A stretch of 64,000 bases of DNA. Origin: Mycobacterium sp. AZCC_0083. GTDB lineage: Bacteria; Actinomycetota; Actinomycetes; Mycobacteriales; Mycobacteriaceae. The position numbers were made by a program, and so were the translations under genes. The notes below the pieces were generated by a model. It did not search any database, had not been told where the DNA came from, and saw nothing but the letters and a program-made list of their open reading frames with translations. Location of the stretch: the NCBI RefSeq assembly GCF_014202335.1, contig NZ_JACHGP010000009.1, forward strand, positions 62,001 to 126,000. The letters run 5' to 3'. Each line of letters begins with the position of its first letter. Position 1 is the stretch's first letter. Below are positions 59,351 through 64,000 of the stretch, piece by piece.

Positions 59351-60040
59351 GTCCCTGGCCTGCCACGTGCAGACACACGCCTCGTTACCTTCGGGATCGG
59401 CGAGCACCCAGAACGCGGGCGCCCTGACGTCGCTCAGCAGTGTGCCGCCCGCGGCGATCGCGGCTCGGACCCTGGCCTCCCCATCGTCGTGCGGCACGTC
59501 GACGTCGATGTGGATGCGGTTGCGTTGCGGGCGGGGCTCGTCCATCTGCTGAAACCAGATCGCCGGACCGCGCCCCATCGGGTCGATCAACCCCGCAGTC
59601 AGGTCGGATGGCCCCACCTCACCGACGTAACCGGTGACCGCCTGCCAGAACGGCCTGACCTTGCCGATGTCCATGGCGTCGATGGCGATCTCGAGTCCCT
59701 GCAGCCTGCCCGCCCGGTCACCGCTGCCGGGGCCCGTCGTGAACCCGCGCGACGCCAGTGCCTCGGACACCGCGCAGGCCAGCCGAACCTCGAGCGCGGT
59801 GACCAAACCGCCCAGCGGGGGCATCAGCCGTAGCAGGGCGCGCTCGGCCTGGATGTCCACGGTGAGACGGTCCTGGCCGTCGGTGCCCACGCCAGCGGCG
59901 GCGATCGTGGCGATCTCTGCGGCCTGCACCAGCGAGGCCACGTCGATCTCGGTGTACACCGCGCCGAGGACGAGGCGCCAGCCGAGCGGGCTGACGGCGT
60001 CGGAGACCTGCTGGCGGGTGAGCTGCGAGTGATCGGGCAT
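59348..60040 (-). CDS. PCD-like domain fused to a VOC/glyoxalase domain
   Basis: The 230-aa protein has an N-terminal half (residues 1-95) resembling pterin carbinolamine dehydratase in order (LTRQQVSDAVSPLGWRLVLG, VQAAEIATIAAAGV, LTVDIQAERALLRL) but without the HHP catalytic motif. The C-terminal half (about 110-230) is a VOC/glyoxalase domain with RNRIHIDVDVPHDDGEARV and FWVLADPEGNEACVCTW (metal-type residues His and Glu). The function of this fusion is unknown. Confidence 0.78.
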   Translation of the reverse strand: MPDHSQLTRQQVSDAVSPLGWRLVLGAVYTEIDVASLVQAAEIATIAAAGVGTDGQDRLTVDIQAERALLRLMPPLGGLVTALEVRLACAVSEALASRGFTTGPGSGDRAGRLQGLEIAIDAMDIGKVRPFWQAVTGYVGEVGPSDLTAGLIDPMGRGPAIWFQQMDEPRPQRNRIHIDVDVPHDDGEARVRAAIAAGGTLLSDVRAPAFWVLADPEGNEACVCTWQARD

Positions 60041-60056
60041 GGCGGCCACGCTAGCG

Positions 60057-61562
60057 CTACAGCTCGCCTGCCTCCACCGCTTCGCGGGTGTGCTGCGCCC
60101 TGGCGATGTCCTTGGCGGAGAAGCCGATCCAGAATGCGGCAATGCCGACCAGGATCGCGATGCCAGCCACCCAGAGCAGCGAATAGGTGTAGCCGTAGCC
60201 GAGTGCGTCGAGTTGGGCGGGCGTCATGTTCTTCACCGCACCGGTGGTGCCGCCGAGGTAGAGGGTGCGCGACGTCTGCACCGCCATGATCACCACCAGG
60301 ACGAGGGGTCCACCGAGGTTCTGCACCATCAATGTGATGGCCGAAACGGGCCCGATCTCCCGAGGTCCAACCCCGGCAACCGCGCACAGCGGCAGGACCA
60401 CCGAGATGACTCCGATTCCGAAGCCGCCCACCACGATTGGCAGGAACAAGTCGGGGAAGTACGGGATGTCGCGGGTCAGCGTCGAGCCGAACAACATCGC
60501 CGCGAGCACGAACAGTCCGCCGCCGATGATCAGCCAGCGCGGCGCGATCAGCGGCGCCAGTCGGGTGGCCAGCACGTTGCCGACGCCGACGGCCACCGCG
60601 AACGGCAGGAAGCAGATCCCGGCCCGCAGCGCGGAGTAGCCGAGGACGTCCTGGGCCAACAGCCCGACCATCACGGTCACCGTCAGCAGCACACCGCCAC
60701 CGAGGAACCACGCGATGAACGTCGCCACCCGGTTGCGATCGTTGAACACCGAGAACGGCACCAACGGGTTCTCGGCGGTGCGCTCGGCGAACAGGAACGC
60801 GATGAGGAAGATCACCGCGGCGACGGCGGCCCCGATCACCCACGGGTCGATCCAGCCGCGGGGCGGTCCCTGGGTGAACACCAGCACCGCCGCCGTGCAC
60901 CCCAGCGTGGCCAGCAGCGCACCTGTGATGTCGAGTTTGAGCCGTTCGTGGTGCGTCTCGCGGATCCGCATGGCGGCGATCGCGATGATGACGATGCCGA
61001 TGGGCACGTTGATCAGGAACGCCAACCGCCAGGAGATCACGGTCAGCAGGCCGCCGAGCACCAGGCCGAGCACCGATCCGGTGGCCTGCATCCCCGCCGA
61101 GACCGCCATCGCCTGGTTGCGGGCGTGCCCGACGGCATAGGTGGTGGCGATCAGCGCGAGGCCGGTCGGTGCCGACACGGCCGCCCCGACGCCCTGCAGC
61201 GCGCGGGCCGCGATCAGCGTGTACTCGTCGGTGGCCAGTCCGCACACCAGCGACGCGATGGTGAACACGCCGACGCCGGACAGGAACGCACGCTTCTGCC
61301 CGATCGCGTCGCCGACCCGGCCACCGAGCAGCAGCAGGCCGCCGAACGTCAGCACGTAGGCGGTGATCACCCAGCTCTTGCCTGCATCCGACAGATCGAG
61401 GTCGGCCTGCATGCGCGGCAGCGCGACGATGACGATGGTGCCGTCCAGCGTCGACATGAGCTGCATGCCGGTGATCGCGACGATCGCAATCCCGAGCACC
61501 GACGACGAAAGTGGCGTGTTGGTGCGCTCCGTCGACCCTGACGAACCCCCCGCGACAGACAT
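60057..61562 (-). CDS. MFS multidrug transporter, EfpA-like paralogue
   Basis: The 501-aa DHA2-type transporter has about 14 helices, motif A GGRVGDAIGQKRAFLSGVG and motif C-like ATGSVLGLVLGGLLTVISWR. It is strikingly similar to the adjacent EfpA along its length (both have NDRNRVATF/RDRNRVATF and SRTLYLGGTTG). It starts at 61562 and lies 82 bp downstream of efpA on the same strand, so both probably share a transcript. Substrates are unknown. Confidence 0.88.
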   Translation of the reverse strand: MSVAGGSSGSTERTNTPLSSSVLGIAIVAITGMQLMSTLDGTIVIVALPRMQADLDLSDAGKSWVITAYVLTFGGLLLLGGRVGDAIGQKRAFLSGVGVFTIASLVCGLATDEYTLIAARALQGVGAAVSAPTGLALIATTYAVGHARNQAMAVSAGMQATGSVLGLVLGGLLTVISWRLAFLINVPIGIVIIAIAAMRIRETHHERLKLDITGALLATLGCTAAVLVFTQGPPRGWIDPWVIGAAVAAVIFLIAFLFAERTAENPLVPFSVFNDRNRVATFIAWFLGGGVLLTVTVMVGLLAQDVLGYSALRAGICFLPFAVAVGVGNVLATRLAPLIAPRWLIIGGGLFVLAAMLFGSTLTRDIPYFPDLFLPIVVGGFGIGVISVVLPLCAVAGVGPREIGPVSAITLMVQNLGGPLVLVVIMAVQTSRTLYLGGTTGAVKNMTPAQLDALGYGYTYSLLWVAGIAILVGIAAFWIGFSAKDIARAQHTREAVEAGEL

Positions 61563-61644
61563 GGCTTGCCACCCTACCCAGATCCGAATTCGGCGGGGTT
61601 CAGGGGCGCGGCGCGACTAGAGCTCGCGCCTGCCCGACGTCGAG

Positions 61645-63234
61645 CTAGAGTTCGCCTGCGTCGATCGCGTCCTTGACTTCCTGGGCGTGGGCGACCTGCT
61701 CGGCAGTGTAGCCGATGAACAGCGCGACGGCGCCGACGACGACGGCGACGGCCGCCACCCACAGCAGGCCGTAGGTGTAGCCCTGATCGAGGGCGTGCAG
61801 TTGCGCGGTGTCCATGTTCTTCACCGGGCCCGTCGTGCCGCCCAGGTAGAGCGTGCGCGAGGTGATGACGGCCTGGATGATGGCCAGCACCACGGGGCCG
61901 CCGAGGTTCTGCAGCATCAGCGCGATCGCCGAAACGGGGCCGATCTCGTCGAAGCCGACGCCCGCGATGGCCGACACCATCAGCGGCACCACGATCATGC
62001 CGATGCCGAATCCACCGACGGTGATGGGGATGACCAGGTTGGGGAAGTACGGGATGTCGCCGTGCAGCGTCGAGCCGTAGAGCATCGCCGCGAGAACCAT
62101 CACGCCGCCTGCGATCACCAGCACCCGCGGCGGGAACCGCGATGCCAGCGCCGAGGACAGCCCGAGGCCGATGCCGAGCGCGATGACGAACGGGATGAAG
62201 CCGATGCCCGCCTTCAGCGCGCTGTAGCCCATGATGTCCTGCACGTACAGACCGATCAGTACGGTCAGCGTGAACATCACGCCACCGGCGAGGAAGACGG
62301 CCGCGAAGGTGGCCACCCGGTTGCGGTCGCGGAACAGGCTGAACGGCACGACGGGGTTGATCGCCGTGCGCTCGACGTAGAGGAAGGCAGCGAAGAACGC
62401 CATCGCCGCCAGGCAAGAGCCCAGCGTCAGCGTGGACGTCCAGCCCTTTTCAGGGCCCATCGAGAATCCGAACACCGCCGCCGTGCACGCCAGCGTGGCG
62501 AGGACGGCGCCCGTGGCGTCCAGCTTCATCGGCTCGCGATGCGTCTCGCGCAGGGTGGTGCGGGCCAGGTAGATCATCACGATGCCGATCGGCACGTTGA
62601 CCAGGAAGGCCCACCGCCAGGACACCTCGGTCAGCGCCCCGCCGACGACGAGGCCCATCACCGAGCCGACGCCGGTCATGGCGGCGAAGACGGCCGTCGC
62701 GGCGTTGCGCGCAGGCCCCTTGGGGAACGTGGTGGCGATCAGTGCCAGGCCGGTGGGTGACGCGATCGCCGAACCCACGCCCTGGAGCAACCGCGCCAAC
62801 ACCAGGGTGGGCTCGTTCCAGGCGATGCCGCACAGGATCGAGGCGATGGTGAACAGCGCGACGCCGACGATGAAGGTGCGCTTGCGGCCGATGGTGTCGC
62901 CGAGGCGGCCACCAAGCAGCATCAGGCCACCGAAGGTCAGCACGTAGGCGGTGATGACCCAGCTGCGGCCGGCGTCGGACAGGTTGAGCTCGTCCTGAAT
63001 CTTAGGAAGCGCGACGATGGCCACGGTGCTGTCCATGGTGGCCAGCAGCTGCATGCCGCCGATGGCGATGACCGCGGCCAGGAACCGGCGCGACGGCAGC
63101 CACTCGGGGTACCAGCCACTTCGCCCGATCGTCGACTGCCCCGCGTGCACGGGCAGCGCACGGTTGCTGGCGCGTTTAGCGTCACTCCGGCCTTCAGTAG
63201 CCGCCGCGCGCTCTGCGTCGTTGAGAGCCGTCAT
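61645..63234 (-). CDS. efpA: MFS multidrug transporter EfpA
   Basis: The 529-aa protein matches EfpA (Rv2846c), a QacA-type drug or lipid exporter with about 14 membrane segments. Motif A is GGRLGDTIGRKRTFIVGVA and motif C-like VGSVMGLVVGGALTEVSWRW. A hydrophilic N-terminal tail of about 50 residues (ending SGWYPEWLPSRR) precedes helix 1, longer than in the paralogue. cysG lies 33 bp upstream, as in M. tuberculosis. Confidence 0.92.
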   Translation of the reverse strand: MTALNDAERAAATEGRSDAKRASNRALPVHAGQSTIGRSGWYPEWLPSRRFLAAVIAIGGMQLLATMDSTVAIVALPKIQDELNLSDAGRSWVITAYVLTFGGLMLLGGRLGDTIGRKRTFIVGVALFTIASILCGIAWNEPTLVLARLLQGVGSAIASPTGLALIATTFPKGPARNAATAVFAAMTGVGSVMGLVVGGALTEVSWRWAFLVNVPIGIVMIYLARTTLRETHREPMKLDATGAVLATLACTAAVFGFSMGPEKGWTSTLTLGSCLAAMAFFAAFLYVERTAINPVVPFSLFRDRNRVATFAAVFLAGGVMFTLTVLIGLYVQDIMGYSALKAGIGFIPFVIALGIGLGLSSALASRFPPRVLVIAGGVMVLAAMLYGSTLHGDIPYFPNLVIPITVGGFGIGMIVVPLMVSAIAGVGFDEIGPVSAIALMLQNLGGPVVLAIIQAVITSRTLYLGGTTGPVKNMDTAQLHALDQGYTYGLLWVAAVAVVVGAVALFIGYTAEQVAHAQEVKDAIDAGEL

Positions 63235-63267
63235 GGCGGGTTACCTTACAGTAATCTTAAGAATCCT

Positions 63268-64000
63268 TTAACTGCCGAAGGCCGCCACGGACCCGATCAC
63301 GATGATCGCGGGAGGCCTTATGCCCTCCGCGCGGATCTGTTCTGGCGCGTCGGCAAGCGTGGTGCGCAGGGTCCGCTGTGCGGCGGTGGTGCCGTGCTGG
63401 ACCACCAGGACCGGCGTTTCCGCAGCTCGGCCGCCTTCTTGCAAGACCTTGGCGAACAGCTCGATGCGCTCGACGGCCATCAGCAGCACGATCGTGCCCG
63501 ACAGCGCCGCCAGGGCATTCCAATTCACTAACGATTCGGGATGGTCGGGCGCAACATGGCCGCTGACCACCACGAACTCGTGTGTGACGCCTCTGTGGGT
63601 GACCGGAACGCCGGCCAGCGCGGGCACAGCTATGGCACTTGTCACACCGGGCACCACGGACACCGCAATGCCCGCATCCGCGCACGCGAGCACCTCCTCG
63701 TAGCCGCGGGCGAAGACGAACGGATCGCCACCCTTGAGCCGCACCACGAACTTGCCCGCCCTGGCCCGGTCGATCAGTACTTCGTTGATCGCGTCCTGGG
63801 CCATCGAGCGGCCATAAGGGATCTTCGAGGCGTCGATCATCTCCACGTGCGGTGCGAGCTCGGCCAGCAGTTCGGGCGGCGCCAGCCGGTCGGCGACCAC
63901 GACGTCCGCCTGCGCGAGGAGCCTGCGGCCGCGGACCGTGATCAGCTCGGGGTCGCCGGGCCCACCGCCGACGAGGGCTACCGCGCCGCGCAGTCCGTCG
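63268..64000 (-). CDS. cysG: Siroheme synthase/uroporphyrinogen-III C-methyltransferase (C-terminal part)
   Basis: The visible 244 codons encode the SAM-dependent uroporphyrinogen-III methyltransferase domain: VGGGPGDPELITVRGRRLLA (SAM loop), FVVRLKGGDPFVFARGYEEV, VPGVTSAIAVPALAGVPVTH and FVVVSGHVAPDHP. It makes precorrin-2 for siroheme and B12. The reading frame continues beyond the right edge, where the dehydrogenase/ferrochelatase domain is expected if it is CysG (Rv2847c); if absent it would be a CobA. Confidence 0.92.
   Translation of the reverse strand, partial: DGLRGAVALVGGGPGDPELITVRGRRLLAQADVVVADRLAPPELLAELAPHVEMIDASKIPYGRSMAQDAINEVLIDRARAGKFVVRLKGGDPFVFARGYEEVLACADAGIAVSVVPGVTSAIAVPALAGVPVTHRGVTHEFVVVSGHVAPDHPESLVNWNALAALSGTIVLLMAVERIELFAKVLQEGGRAAETPVLVVQHGTTAAQRTLRTTLADAPEQIRAEGIRPPAIIVIGSVAAFGS

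Overview
The window is GC-rich, densely coded DNA from a mycobacterium, most likely a rapidly growing Mycolicibacterium-type species. Gene order tracks the Mycobacterium tuberculosis stretch from recX/recA (Rv2736c-Rv2737c) to cysG (Rv2847c): recX-recA, clgR-pspA-pspM, pgsA, argA, ftsK, rnj-dapA, thyA-dfrA, dapB, aldR/ald, pepR-gpsI-lppU-rpsO-ribF, mntR, truB-pptT-pptH, dinF-nrnA-rbfA-infB-ylxR-nusA-rimP, proS, efpA, cysG. recA has no intein, and no PE/PPE genes, tRNAs, rRNAs, insertion sequences or CRISPR arrays were seen.

Layout. 1-7.1 kb: DNA repair (recX, recA with LexA and PafBC-type sites), a glycosyltransferase, the envelope-stress operon clgR-pspA-pspM behind a SigE-like promoter, pgsA and argA. 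7.2-14.5 kb: ftsK, small redox and methyltransferase genes, RNase J and dapA. 14.5-16.5 kb: an apparent deletion scar in which a GntR regulator and an amino-acid permease have both lost their N-termini and lie head to head, followed by a deaminase. 16.5-25 kb: thyA-dfrA-YcaQ-like operon, hydrolase, CitE-like lyase, dapB operon, and a 13E12-type HNH protein with overlapping DNA-damage promoter motifs. 25-31 kb: oxidoreductases, a TetR regulator with palindromic sites, and aldR/ald. 31-37 kb: an ECF sigma factor fused to a zinc-finger-like, membrane and Thr/Pro-rich extension, a class A beta-lactamase, pepR and gpsI. 37-40.4 kb: lppU, rpsO, ribF, mntR, SRPBCC protein. 40.4-41.7 kb: a decayed accessory patch (SARP-like fragment joined to a frameshifted SRPBCC gene, heptamer repeats, an 18-bp palindrome, a truncated SnoaL gene). 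41.7-50 kb: truB-pptT-pptH, secreted and hydrolytic proteins, enoyl-CoA hydratase, a methyltransferase pseudogene and dinF. 50-56.3 kb: the translation/transcription operon rimP to nrnA. 56.4-64 kb: a lipoprotein/ferritin-like pair, proS, a PCD-like/VOC fusion, two tandem EfpA-type transporters and partial cysG.

Many genes are packed into operons with 4-bp ATGA/GTGA overlaps (dapA-rnj, dfrA-ycaQ-like, dapB-flavodoxin, pptH-pptT-truB, rimP-nusA, DUF2277-DUF1802), which implies translational coupling. Functional themes are DNA-damage response, envelope stress and drug resistance, lysine/diaminopimelate synthesis, folate and thymidylate metabolism, CoA/acyl-carrier activation, and RNA processing. 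The most unusual items are the promoter of the HNH gene, the sigma factor with its own membrane extension, the three 11-bp-periodic heptamers beside the SARP-like fragment, and three separate gene-decay scars.
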